NCBI RefSeq assembly: GCF_002803075.1
Contig: NZ_NNBK01000033.1
Location: forward strand, 1 to 44,145
Source of the DNA: Streptomyces sp. CB01373
Lineage (GTDB): Bacteria > Actinomycetota > Actinomycetes > Streptomycetales > Streptomycetaceae
Direction of reading: 5' to 3'
Length of the DNA stretch: 44,145 nucleotides
The position numbers and the translations under genes were made by a program. Below, piece after piece: positions 7,138-15,309 of this stretch. Each line of letters opens with the position of its first letter. Within the stretch, counting starts at the first letter, position 1. The notes under the pieces are model-generated. The model did not search any database and was not told the origin of the DNA. It saw only the letters and a program-made list of their open reading frames with translations.

Positions 7138-8538
7138 ATGTCATGGCTTTCGCCGTTCCTATGTGAGGGGTTGGCGGGGTCGGGTGGGCTGGCCCGTATG
7201 ACGGTTCAGGGGGTTTCGGCGGGTGGGGCCGAGGCGGGGTCGGCTGGGTCTGCGCCGACGGGGGGTGTGCCGTTGGCGCGGGGTGTAGTGGTACGGCGGC
7301 TTCTTGCGGTGGACGGGGACGGGACGCTGACTGCGCTGCATGTGCGGATCGCGGCGGAGCTGGCGGGTGTGTCGGAGCGGACGGTGTGGCGTTGGCTGGC
7401 CGATGGGCGCCGGGGCCACGTCGAGGCGCGGCCGCGGCAGGACGGGTTTTCGCTGAGTGACGCCTTGTGGGAGGTCCTCGCGGAGGCGGGCGGGAACGTC
7501 GCGGAGTTGCGACGCAGGATGCTTCGGGCCCAGGAAGAGGGGGTGTTGGAGGGGTGGGGTGCGCAGTGTGTGCCCTCGCTGCCGACGTTGCACCGGGTGA
7601 TCAAGCGGGATCTGGGGGCGGGCCGGGTTCTTGAAGTAGCTCGTCCGGCTGGGGCCAGGGTGGGGCTGGAGCCGAGCCGGTATGACCGGGCGCTGGCGGA
7701 TTTGGGGCTCGTGGACGGGGCGGGTGGTCCGCTTGTTGTCGACGGGCCGCCCGCCGACGTGCCGGTGCCGGAGCACGCCGCGAGTGCGGGGGTGCGGGGC
7801 GGCGGTGTGCGGTTGTATGTGCCGGGGGCCCGGCTGGTGTCCACACGGCAGGTGGCCGCTGTGGCGGAGGCTGTGGGGCATACGGTCGCGGCACGCGGGA
7901 TGTGCTGTGTGTACGGGGATACGGGCCTGGGGAAGACGGTCGCCGTCGAGCAGGCGTTGCATCTTCTGCCCGGCCGGGTGCCGGTGTGGAGGGCGGTGGC
8001 CGGCGTGGCGCCCGGTCTGCCGCAGATGCGGGCCTCGCTGTGTGAAGCGCTCGGGCTGCCGTTGGGGGCGCTGCCACATCGGGCTGGGCCGGCCAGCCAG
8101 GCTCTGACGCGGGCACTGGCCGAGCCGGGTGTGCTGTTTATCGATGACGCCCAGCGGCTGACGCCGCCACTGTTGGATTACCTGCGGCAGTTGTGGGACG
8201 CGCCGGGCTGTGCGGCGGCGCTGGTTCTGTGTGGGGCGGGAAGCGAGCGGGCTCTCGCCCGTGCTTCGGCTCTGCGCTCGCGGGTGTTGACCTGGCATCA
8301 GGTCGGCCGGCTTGAGCCGTCTCAAGTGCCGCAGACGCTGACCCTGTTCCATCCCGTGTGGGCGCAGGCGGCCCCGGAGGACCTTGCGCGGGCGGACGAG
8401 CAGATGGCGCGCGGCAATTTCCGCACGTGGGCGAAGATCACGTCGCATGTCTACGCGGCCCGCGAGCGCGGCCCCGCAAGGCGTGTGGACCCGGAGCTGA
8501 TCGAGCAGGCCTGCGCGCGTCTTGGCCCCTACCCGTGA
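7138..8538 (+). CDS. HTH-AAA+ fusion ATPase (TnsC/TniB-like with a TnsB-type N-terminus)
   Basis: A 466-aa protein. Residues 50-160 match the N-terminal DNA-binding part of the TnsB-like transposases here: AGVSERTVWRWLAD (about 75-88) and SLPTLHRVIKRDLGAG. Residues 235-450 form an AAA+ ATPase with Walker A GDTGLGKT (260-267), Walker B VLFIDDAQ (near 336), sensor-1 LVLCGAGS and the closing block RGNFRTWAKITSHVY shared with the ATPase at 21993-22862. TnsC/TniB/MuB ATPases choose the target and activate the transposase; a fused site-binding domain is unusual and could take the place of a separate selector. It is 105 bp upstream of the tnsB-like gene, same strand. ATG 7198 is an alternative start; neither has a strong ribosome binding site. 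Confidence 0.8.
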   Translation: MSWLSPFLCEGLAGSGGLARMTVQGVSAGGAEAGSAGSAPTGGVPLARGVVVRRLLAVDGDGTLTALHVRIAAELAGVSERTVWRWLADGRRGHVEARPRQDGFSLSDALWEVLAEAGGNVAELRRRMLRAQEEGVLEGWGAQCVPSLPTLHRVIKRDLGAGRVLEVARPAGARVGLEPSRYDRALADLGLVDGAGGPLVVDGPPADVPVPEHAASAGVRGGGVRLYVPGARLVSTRQVAAVAEAVGHTVAARGMCCVYGDTGLGKTVAVEQALHLLPGRVPVWRAVAGVAPGLPQMRASLCEALGLPLGALPHRAGPASQALTRALAEPGVLFIDDAQRLTPPLLDYLRQLWDAPGCAAALVLCGAGSERALARASALRSRVLTWHQVGRLEPSQVPQTLTLFHPVWAQAAPEDLARADEQMARGNFRTWAKITSHVYAARERGPARRVDPELIEQACARLGPYP

Positions 8539-8643
8539 CGGTCCGGGCTGCTCGAAAGGCTCGTGCATGAGGGCCTTCACCTGTCCCGTCGAGGTGAACG
8601 AAGACGGGCTCCACGGAAGCGGATGAGAACGAAGGGGCATGGC

Positions 8644-10287
8644 ATGGACGGACAGCCGCTGGCGCCGCCGGACGATCCGGCCGGTGTTTTGGGGGAGGAG
8701 TCGTTGACGGCGTTGCGGGCGCCGGCGGTGCGTCGTCTGCTGGCGCTGCGCGCCGAGCGGCGGCTGTCGCGGGAGCATGTGCGTCTGGCCGGGGAGTGTC
8801 TGGGCGTGTCGGAGCGGACGGTGTGGCGGTGGCTGGCTGAGGTCTCCCGGTCGCCTCAGGCCGCGCTGCGCCCTGGGGAACGCAGGGGTGACCGGTTCGA
8901 GATCACCAGGGAGATCCGGGTGCTGCTGGCGTACTGGCACGGCAACGCTTCTGCGGTCCACCGTCAGTTGGTGGCCCGGGCCCAGACCGGCGGCGATGAC
9001 GGTCAGCTGACGGCGGCGTCTGAATCCGTGGCTTCTCCCGCGGGCGCTCCGCCAGCTGCGGTGCCGTTGCTGGACCCGGTGCCATCGCTGTCGACGTTCC
9101 TGCGTGCGGTGCGTCGTGATCTCACCGCGGGGGAGCGGGCCGGTCTTGCCGCGGGGCCGGACGCGGCCCGCGCGCATGACGTCTTTGGTAAACGGGCGGC
9201 CTCCTGGCGCAATTACGTATGGGAGGCCGATCATGTCCAGGCGCCTCTGCTGGTCGATGCGGACGGTGACCTGGTGCGCCCGTGGGTGACGTGGTTCATC
9301 GACACCGCCACCAAAGTGATCACCGGCACTGCGGTCACTCCTGGCGTTCCTTCCCGTGCCTCCGTGCTGGCCGCGCTGCGCGCCGCTGTGCTGCGTGAGG
9401 AGCCCTACGGCCCCGCGGGAGGGACACCGGAGCAGGTGCGGGTGGACCGGGGCAAGGACTTCCTGTCCACCGCCGTCACCGCCGCGTTCGGCACGATGGG
9501 CGTGACGGTGAAGGACCTGCCCGCCTACAGCCCCCATCTCAAGGGCACGGTGGAAAACCTCAACCGGGCCGTCGACCGGATGCTGTTCGCCGCTTTGCCC
9601 GGCTACACCCTCACCCCCACGAAGCCCCGCTCCGGCCGGCGAAGTAAAGCCGCGGGCCGCAGGCCGGAGACCTCCGGTGTCATGTCGTTTCAGGACTTCA
9701 CAGCGGAGGTGCTGGCCTGGACACACTGGTGGAACACCGAGCACCGTCCCAAGGCGCTGTCCGGCCGTACGCCGCTTGAGGCATGGCAGGCCGATCGGAC
9801 TCCCGTCACGGACGTCCCCGCCGCCGACCTGTGGACGTTCACTCTGGAGGACGACGGCCGCCCGCGGAAGCTGACCAGCCACGGTGTGCGGTGGCGCGGG
9901 CGCACCTACATCGCCCCCTGGATGACCGGCCAGGCCGGCCGTACCGTCACAGTGCGCTACATGCCGCACCACGATCACGAGATCGACATCTGTGACGCGA
10001 GCGGCAAGTATCTCGGGTCCGCGCACCTCGCGGACGCGGCCACCCCCGAGCAACTCGAGGCCCTGCGGACAGCCCGAGCGGAGCGTGCCCGACGTCTGCG
10101 CGCGGAGGTGAAAGCCGCCGAGACGCTGCGCCGACAGCGCTTCGCCCCGGCTACCACGGCCGGGCCGGCCCAACGGCTGGGAGCCCTCACCTCCGCTGCG
10201 ACTTCTCATTTTGATGTCGTCAGAAGTTCTCATCTTGGTGTCATGCATCTCTCCTGGTCAGAGCGCAGAAGTGGTGACATCGAGTGA
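8644..10287 (+). CDS. TnsB/Mu-like DDE transposase, copy 1
   Basis: About 547 aa. The HTH reads LGVSERTVWRWLAE near residue 50, followed by SLSTFLRAVRRDLTAGERAG. The DDE core is complete: D196 (EADHV), D268 (RVDRGKDF) and E304 (KGTVENLN), with a 35-residue D-E spacing. A Mu-type C-terminal barrel follows (GRPRKLTSHGVRWRG, VTVRYMPHHDHEIDI). ATG 8644 was chosen because AAGGGG lies 7 bp upstream. The last 30 residues (TSHFDVVRSSHLGVM onward) are read through the repeat block at 10201-10314 and have no counterpart in copy 2, so the true C-terminus was replaced or truncated by that block. The catalytic residues are intact, so activity is possible. Confidence 0.85.
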   Translation: MDGQPLAPPDDPAGVLGEESLTALRAPAVRRLLALRAERRLSREHVRLAGECLGVSERTVWRWLAEVSRSPQAALRPGERRGDRFEITREIRVLLAYWHGNASAVHRQLVARAQTGGDDGQLTAASESVASPAGAPPAAVPLLDPVPSLSTFLRAVRRDLTAGERAGLAAGPDAARAHDVFGKRAASWRNYVWEADHVQAPLLVDADGDLVRPWVTWFIDTATKVITGTAVTPGVPSRASVLAALRAAVLREEPYGPAGGTPEQVRVDRGKDFLSTAVTAAFGTMGVTVKDLPAYSPHLKGTVENLNRAVDRMLFAALPGYTLTPTKPRSGRRSKAAGRRPETSGVMSFQDFTAEVLAWTHWWNTEHRPKALSGRTPLEAWQADRTPVTDVPAADLWTFTLEDDGRPRKLTSHGVRWRGRTYIAPWMTGQAGRTVTVRYMPHHDHEIDICDASGKYLGSAHLADAATPEQLEALRTARAERARRLRAEVKAAETLRRQRFAPATTAGPAQRLGALTSAATSHFDVVRSSHLGVMHLSWSERRSGDIE

Positions 10288-10314
10288 GAAGTCTTGGTGA
10301 CATCGAGTGAGAAT
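10201..10314. repeat. Four-unit inverted repeat block, candidate transposase-binding end
   Basis: Four copies of a 17-19-bp unit (TGACATCGAGTGAGAAGT type) occur. Two are on the minus strand (10201-10219, 10225-10243) and two on the plus strand (10275-10292, 10298-10314). Spacing within each pair is 23-24 bp and the two pairs face each other across about 30 bp. Repeated, regularly spaced sites are how TnsB- and IS21-type transposases recognise their ends. The block overlaps the 3' end of the transposase gene and its stop codon lies in the third unit. Confidence 0.65.
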
Positions 10315-10557
10315 CCCCAGCGCACTGAACTAAGAAAGCCATAAGAGTGGCCATTTGACCTGTGGTTTTGTGCTTTGGCCTTGCTGAGTGAGAGCCGTGC
10401 GCGTTAGCCAAGAAGTTTGATCACCAAGGACAGTCGCTGGGGGCGAATGAACCCGAGCGCCTGTGACCGGGCATTACAGGGCTATCACCGTCGTCCCACT
10501 GAGGGCCGGGACGAGCCCACGGGCCGGGACCGAGCGGGCGTACGTCCAGTGGGTAGA

Positions 10558-11002
10558 ACGGCTCCCACGTGGGTGGGGAAAACGGGCTGGCGGTTGAGAA
10601 CGTCCGCATAAACGGAGACAGACCCCCACGCGTGTGGGGAGTACCGATCCTGCGCATCCCGCGGTTGGGGTACGAGGGACGGACTTTACGCCTGAGGGGC
10701 CACCGATGGCATGCCGTGACCGATCGCGGAATCCGCGGCAGACCCCCAGGTCTGTGGGGAGAGCGGCTTGCGCAGGCAGGTGTTGACGGCCAGGGTCGAC
10801 AGACCCCCACGCGTGTGGGGAAGACATCAGCGTCGTGCGCCCGTCTTCCTCGGCGCGCGGAAGACCCCCACGCGTGCGGGGAAGACCTCCGAGGGGGTCA
10901 GGTCCTCGGGAAGACCCCCACGCGTGTGGGGAAGACCGGGCTGGAGCATCCGATGCGCCCAGTGCAGGGGGAAGACCCCCACGCGTGTGGGGAAGACCCT
11001 TC
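10558..11002 (-). CRISPR. Type I-E CRISPR array A
   Basis: Eight repeat units begin near 10559, 10621, 10681, 10741, 10802, 10863, 10913 and 10974 (position of GACCC or its degenerate equivalent). The plus-strand core is GACCCCCACGCGTGTGGGG; in the minus orientation the unit is 29 nt (GGTCTTCCCCAC...), like other actinomycete I-E repeats. The period is 60-61 bp except 10863-10913, which is only 50. The right-hand units are identical and the left-hand ones (10559, 10681) are decayed, so the leader is on the right and transcription runs on the minus strand. The associated effector is the Cas3/Cascade set downstream; cas1 and cas2 are absent. Confidence 0.9.
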
Positions 11003-11095
11003 GTGGCCTGCGGGTTTGAAGATCAGCGGGCTGTTTTTTGCTCACTTTACATGGTCGGCTGTGCTGATGAGGGCCGTGTGCCGGGGGGCAGTCGC
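11003..11095 (-). promoter_or_regulatory. Putative leader of CRISPR array A
   Basis: This is the only locally AT-richer stretch between the arrays. Read on the minus strand, 11053-11030 gives GTAAAGTGAGCAAAAAACAG about 30 bp before the first well-kept repeat. Its position beside the conserved repeats, with decay at the other end, fits a leader. No exact promoter is claimed; the rest of 11096-11217 shows no gene. Confidence 0.5.
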
Positions 11096-11217
11096 CCGTG
11101 GTGGGTGAGTTTGAACCGCTCGGTCGGTAGGCGACTTCGGGATCGCCTTGTGGCCGGGTGAAGGGCCTGGCACCTGGAAGGCCGAGCCCGTCAGACCGTC
11201 CAACTTGCGCCGCCACG

Positions 11218-11677
11218 ACAGACCCCCACGCGCGTGGGGGAGGTGGCACGGCTGGACGACCGGGGAGGCGTCACCCTGGACAGGCCCCCACGCGTATGAG
11301 GAGCATCCCAAGACGATCGTTGTCGAACGGGGCAAGGTTGACAGACCCCCACGGGGGTGGGGAGAAACAGGGGGATTGCCCTACTGTCATTCGGTCGCCG
11401 AGACGGACCCCCGCGCGCGTGGGGGAGCGCCTCCTAGCTGTACTGGTGATGCTGCTCATGGCGGACAGACCCCCACGCGTATGGGGAAGACCTCCACGCC
11501 GACCTTGCCGAAGCCCTCACGCAGGGCAGGCCCCTACGCGTGTAGGGAGACCTCGCGGTGCGTGCTGATGCATCCGAAGATTCCGGCACGACCCCCATGC
11601 CAGGTGGGGAGGCATAAGGTCTGTGAGGCCCGTGGTGACCAGCAGGGGTGCACCCTCCCAAGGGGAGAAAATCCGCG
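11218..11677 (-). CRISPR. Type I-E CRISPR array B (degenerate)
   Basis: Eight units at 11221, 11283, 11344, 11406, 11468, 11529, 11590 and about 11651 keep a 60-62-bp period. No two units are identical, yet almost all keep a CCCC...GGGG dyad. For example, 11529 has CCCTAC/GTAGGG, where both arms changed together. Each unit is preceded by (G/A)CA as in the distal units of array A. The array ends 120 bp before cas3. It may be the oldest part of array A, cut off by the new leader, or a separate decaying array. Confidence 0.8.
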
Positions 11678-11796
11678 AGACCCGGACCGCAGACTACACC
11701 TCCGCTGCGGGAGACGTCGGCACCGGGAGATGTTCCGCGTGCGGCAGGATGAGCGTCAACAGCTCTGACGCATGGGAAAGTTGAGGCGGGCGGGAG

Positions 11797-14652
11797 TTGG
11801 CCGTAGGAGTGCGGGAGGATGCCCGGTTTGGCGGGATCGATCTGACGCCGTGGGGGAAGTTCGACCGTGGGCAGCTTGCGGTGTATCCGCTGCTGTTTCA
11901 TCTTCTGGATGTCGCGGCGGTCGCCGGGGTGGTCTGGGACCGGTATCTGACCCGCGGCCAGCGGCGTTTGATCGCAGCTGGGCTGGGGGTGACGCCTGCG
12001 GAGGCGCGCTGTTTGGTGATGTTTATTGCCGGGCTTCATGACTTGGGCAAGCTGTCTTCGTTCCAGGAGCGGGAGGCGCATCCCTGGGCCCGGGTCAGCG
12101 ACGCCCTGCGGGCGGACACTGGCGATTGGCGGCATATGCCGCACGAGCGGGTGTCCATGCACAGTGTTTTGCAGCTGCTGGCGGAGGCCGGCTACCCGGT
12201 GGACACATCCGACAGCCCCGGAGTGCTGGTGGCGCAGATCCTGGGCGGACACCACGGCCGGTTCCTGCAGGTCGACATCGACGGTGCGGCCAAGGCCTCC
12301 CGGGTCAACCTCACGCTGGGCGGGCTCGCTTGGCAAGATCTGCGCCGCCGCTACTTCGCGCTGGTGCGCCACCTGACCGGCGCCACCACGGTGCCGACCG
12401 ATGTGTCGGTGCCGGCGGCCGTACTGATCACCGGAGTCGGCATCATCGCGGACCGGCTGGCCAGCCAGCGCCACTACTGGCTGCCCAAGGCCCAGGCGCC
12501 CGCCTTCGGTGCTGGCGAGCACTACGCGCAGGCCGTCCGGGACGCCCCCGGCCTGCTCGAGCAGTCCGGTCTGACCCGCATCCCCCTGTCGTACACATCC
12601 TTCACCCGAGCGCATGGCGGCCTGGAGGCCCCGAATGCCCTGCAGGCCTCGGTGATGGAGCAACTCGCACCCGCGGTGGGGGAGAAGGGGCCGGGGATCC
12701 TGGTGGTCACCGATGCCACCGGCGGCGGTAAGACCGTCACCGCCCTGGAAGCCGCGCGTATCTTCAACGCCTCCGGGGACACGGCCGGAATCCTGTGGCT
12801 GCTGCCGACCATGGCCACCACCAACGCCGCCTACGATGTCCTCGAGGCCTACGTGGCCGCCCACCGGCCCGAGCATGCCCCGGTCTCCCTGGTTCACAGC
12901 CACAGCTACCTCAACACCGCCTACACCGACCACCGTCTCGCCGCGCATGAGCCGTCGACCTGCGACGCCTTTTGGCCCGGCGAAGACGACGCCGACACAC
13001 CGGCGGGGGAGCGGCCCGAGGAGCGGGTGACGGTGCCGGACGGCTGGCTGCGCGGCTGGGACAGGGCTCTGCTGGCTCAGTTCACCGTCGCCACCCACGA
13101 CCAGGCCCTCATGGCTGCGCTGCCGGTCCGCTTCAGCGCCCTGCGCATGCTGGCCATCTCGGGGCGGACCGTCATCGTCGACGAGGTCCACGCCCTGCCC
13201 CCGTTCATGCGGCAGATGCTGGGGCAGCTGCTGCACTGGCTGGGCGCTGTAGGCTGCCCGGTGGTGCTGTTGTCCGCGACCCTGCCGGGGCAGGTGAGCA
13301 GCGAACTCATCCGCAGCTATCTCGACGGCGCTGGCCACCCCCACCCCTACACGGCCCATCTGGACTGCCGTCCTGCCTATCCCGGCTGGCTCTATGCCGC
13401 GGCCTCGGACGCCTCCCTGACCCGCATCGCCCCCGCCGCGGCCGCCGCCCACGCCGCTCGCAACCGCCGCCGCGCGGACATCCGCCTTCACTTGGTGCGC
13501 CACTCCTCCTGCACCGATCCCGAAGATGCTCCCGTCCGGGAGACCCGCCTGGAGCGCATCACCCGGGAGATCGCACCCGTCGCCGAGGCCGGTGGCTGTG
13601 CGGCCGTGTACTGCGCCACCGTGGCCGACGCCCAGGCCACCTACGCACACCTGCACACGGCCCTGGACTGGCCGGACGGTGGCCCCGGCCGTCAACTGCT
13701 CCTGGCGCACGCCCGCCTGCCCGGCCATCAGAACGAGACTCTCACCCGACGCGTCCGCACCGCGCTGTCCCGCACCGGTGAGCGCCCCCAGCGCCTGGTG
13801 GTTGTCACCACCAGCCTGCTGGACATGAGCCTCGACATCGACGTCGATGTCATGGTCAGCGACCTGGCCGCCCTGCACACCCTCCTGCAACGACTGGGCC
13901 GGCTGTGGCGCTTCGACCACATCAAACGGCCCGACTGGATGCGCCAGCAGAACCGCCCCCGCCTGAACGTCCTTCAGCCCACCGACCACCGCGGCCACCT
14001 CCTGCTGCCGCCCGCCTGGCGCGGTCTGGACTCCCCGTTCCTGCCGCGCGCCGCCGCCGCCTACCTCGCCCGCCGGCCCGATCACCCGCTCACCCTGCCC
14101 GACGACGTGCAGCGCCTGGTGGAGAGCGTGCACGGCGACACCGACGACCTCACCCAGGCCGATGCGGCCCTGCAGCGCAGCGACACCCTCCACCAGGCCC
14201 GGCAGCGAACCGAGGAACACCACAGCGCCCTGCACACTGTCCCGGCCTGCCACGACACCCTCTCGCTGTCCGACCTGCACCGCCAGAACCTGCACGCCAG
14301 CCAGGCCGCCACCCGCCTGGGTGTCATGCCCCGCCGCCTCCTGCCCGTCTACCGCACCCCGGGCGGCCGTATCACTCTGGACGCAGCCGGCACCCAGCCG
14401 CTGCCCCGCCACCGCAAACCGACCACCGTCCAGACCCGCAGGATCCTTCAGCACACCCTGCCCGTGCCCGCCGCCTGGGTCGCCGACCGCGGCCGCCGCA
14501 ACCAGGTCCCCGACTCCTGGCGCACGCACGCTCTCCTCGCCGGCCTCGTCCTGCTGCCGCAGGATGCCGAAGACCCTGCACGGCCGGTGCGTTTCGGACG
14601 GCACAGCCTGCGCCTCGACGCCACCTTGGGGCTCGTCCACACCGAGGCCTGA
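11797..14652 (+). CDS. cas3: Cas3 nuclease-helicase (type I-E)
   Basis: The 951-aa signature protein of type I interference, recruited by Cascade to nick and degrade the non-target strand. The HD nuclease domain is intact: H35 (FHLLDVAAVA), H81-D82 (GLHDLGK) and GGHHGRF near 150. The SF2 helicase has Walker A (TDATGGGKT, about 304-312), DEVH near 461, SAT near 493 and motif VI QRLGRLWR near 698. Usual length for I-E. The TTG at 11797 follows GGCGGGAG; GTG at 11809 is an alternative. It is separated from cse1 by 657 bp, so it probably has its own transcript. An intact Cas3 is unusual for a CRISPR system tied to transposition genes, because known CASTs have lost it. Confidence 0.95.
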   Translation: MAVGVREDARFGGIDLTPWGKFDRGQLAVYPLLFHLLDVAAVAGVVWDRYLTRGQRRLIAAGLGVTPAEARCLVMFIAGLHDLGKLSSFQEREAHPWARVSDALRADTGDWRHMPHERVSMHSVLQLLAEAGYPVDTSDSPGVLVAQILGGHHGRFLQVDIDGAAKASRVNLTLGGLAWQDLRRRYFALVRHLTGATTVPTDVSVPAAVLITGVGIIADRLASQRHYWLPKAQAPAFGAGEHYAQAVRDAPGLLEQSGLTRIPLSYTSFTRAHGGLEAPNALQASVMEQLAPAVGEKGPGILVVTDATGGGKTVTALEAARIFNASGDTAGILWLLPTMATTNAAYDVLEAYVAAHRPEHAPVSLVHSHSYLNTAYTDHRLAAHEPSTCDAFWPGEDDADTPAGERPEERVTVPDGWLRGWDRALLAQFTVATHDQALMAALPVRFSALRMLAISGRTVIVDEVHALPPFMRQMLGQLLHWLGAVGCPVVLLSATLPGQVSSELIRSYLDGAGHPHPYTAHLDCRPAYPGWLYAAASDASLTRIAPAAAAAHAARNRRRADIRLHLVRHSSCTDPEDAPVRETRLERITREIAPVAEAGGCAAVYCATVADAQATYAHLHTALDWPDGGPGRQLLLAHARLPGHQNETLTRRVRTALSRTGERPQRLVVVTTSLLDMSLDIDVDVMVSDLAALHTLLQRLGRLWRFDHIKRPDWMRQQNRPRLNVLQPTDHRGHLLLPPAWRGLDSPFLPRAAAAYLARRPDHPLTLPDDVQRLVESVHGDTDDLTQADAALQRSDTLHQARQRTEEHHSALHTVPACHDTLSLSDLHRQNLHASQAATRLGVMPRRLLPVYRTPGGRITLDAAGTQPLPRHRKPTTVQTRRILQHTLPVPAAWVADRGRRNQVPDSWRTHALLAGLVLLPQDAEDPARPVRFGRHSLRLDATLGLVHTEA

Positions 14653-15309
14653 GCCGTTGTCGCCCACACGCCTGTGGCCGCCGCCTTGCCCCGAGCACTT
14701 CACACGCCCTGTGACTGCGGATCGCAGACCGCGCAACGCTGCACGACGACCGAGCGAGCGCTGTCGAGCCGGCGTCTGTCCAGCGGGCCACCGCCACCTC
14801 GCGAATCTGCCCAATACGACAGGCGCTCGGACAGGGCCCGCACGCCCTGGAGACGGTGCCGCGTCGCACCCCTTGTGCTCTTAAGACGGTCGCTTGCGCC
14901 CGTCCGGGAGGCGAAAAAGAAGGGTGTATTTCAAGCCAGAACCGCGAATAGATCCGCTCCGTATCCGGGAAATGACGCCAAGTCGAAAAAGCAAACTGGC
15001 CGGTAATTGCGGCGTAAACGATGTGGTTCGAAGGTGGCCGGGGTGTGGCTAATATGGAATCGCGAAGCTGGACGAACGTTCGAGTCCGGTATGTCGCGCC
15101 TGCTGCGCTGTGTGCACCGCACCCCTGGTGTTCCCGTGCGGCACTCGCCCGTCGGCGTGGCTTGACCCGGCCCACGACCGTGCGGCCTGCCTCCTCTCCT
15201 TGACCCTTGGCATGCACTCACGGCATCCCGACCCAGGCGGGCTCCTGATTCCGGCAGGCAACTCTCCACAGAAGTCCCCTCTTTCTTCACACCCGGCAAT
15301 GGAGCCCGT
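14653..15309. other. 657-bp intergenic region between cas3 and cse1
   Basis: No coding region is supported. Base composition changes at about 14915-15065, which is distinctly AT-richer than the surroundings and holds the candidate promoter at 15027-15055. The long untranslated stretch before cse1 suggests that the Cascade-transposition operon is controlled separately from cas3. The first 250 bp look like neutral GC-rich spacer. Confidence 0.5.
15027..15055 (+). promoter_or_regulatory. Candidate promoter of the Cascade-tnsBC operon
   Basis: TTCGAA (15027-15032), a 17-bp spacer and TAATAT (15050-15055) match four of six positions in each consensus box. The site lies in the AT-rich patch and about 250 bp before the first gene of the operon. 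This would leave a long 5' leader. Confidence 0.4.

Noticed and set aside
7159..10248. A 1,029-codon open frame on the minus strand
   Set aside because: It is antisense to the fused ATPase and the tnsB-like gene, is rich in R, P, H and Q as GC-driven shadow frames are, and contains no recognisable domain.
11434..14814. A 1,126-codon open frame on the minus strand
   Set aside because: It mirrors cas3, which has all its motifs on the plus strand, and also runs through CRISPR repeats.
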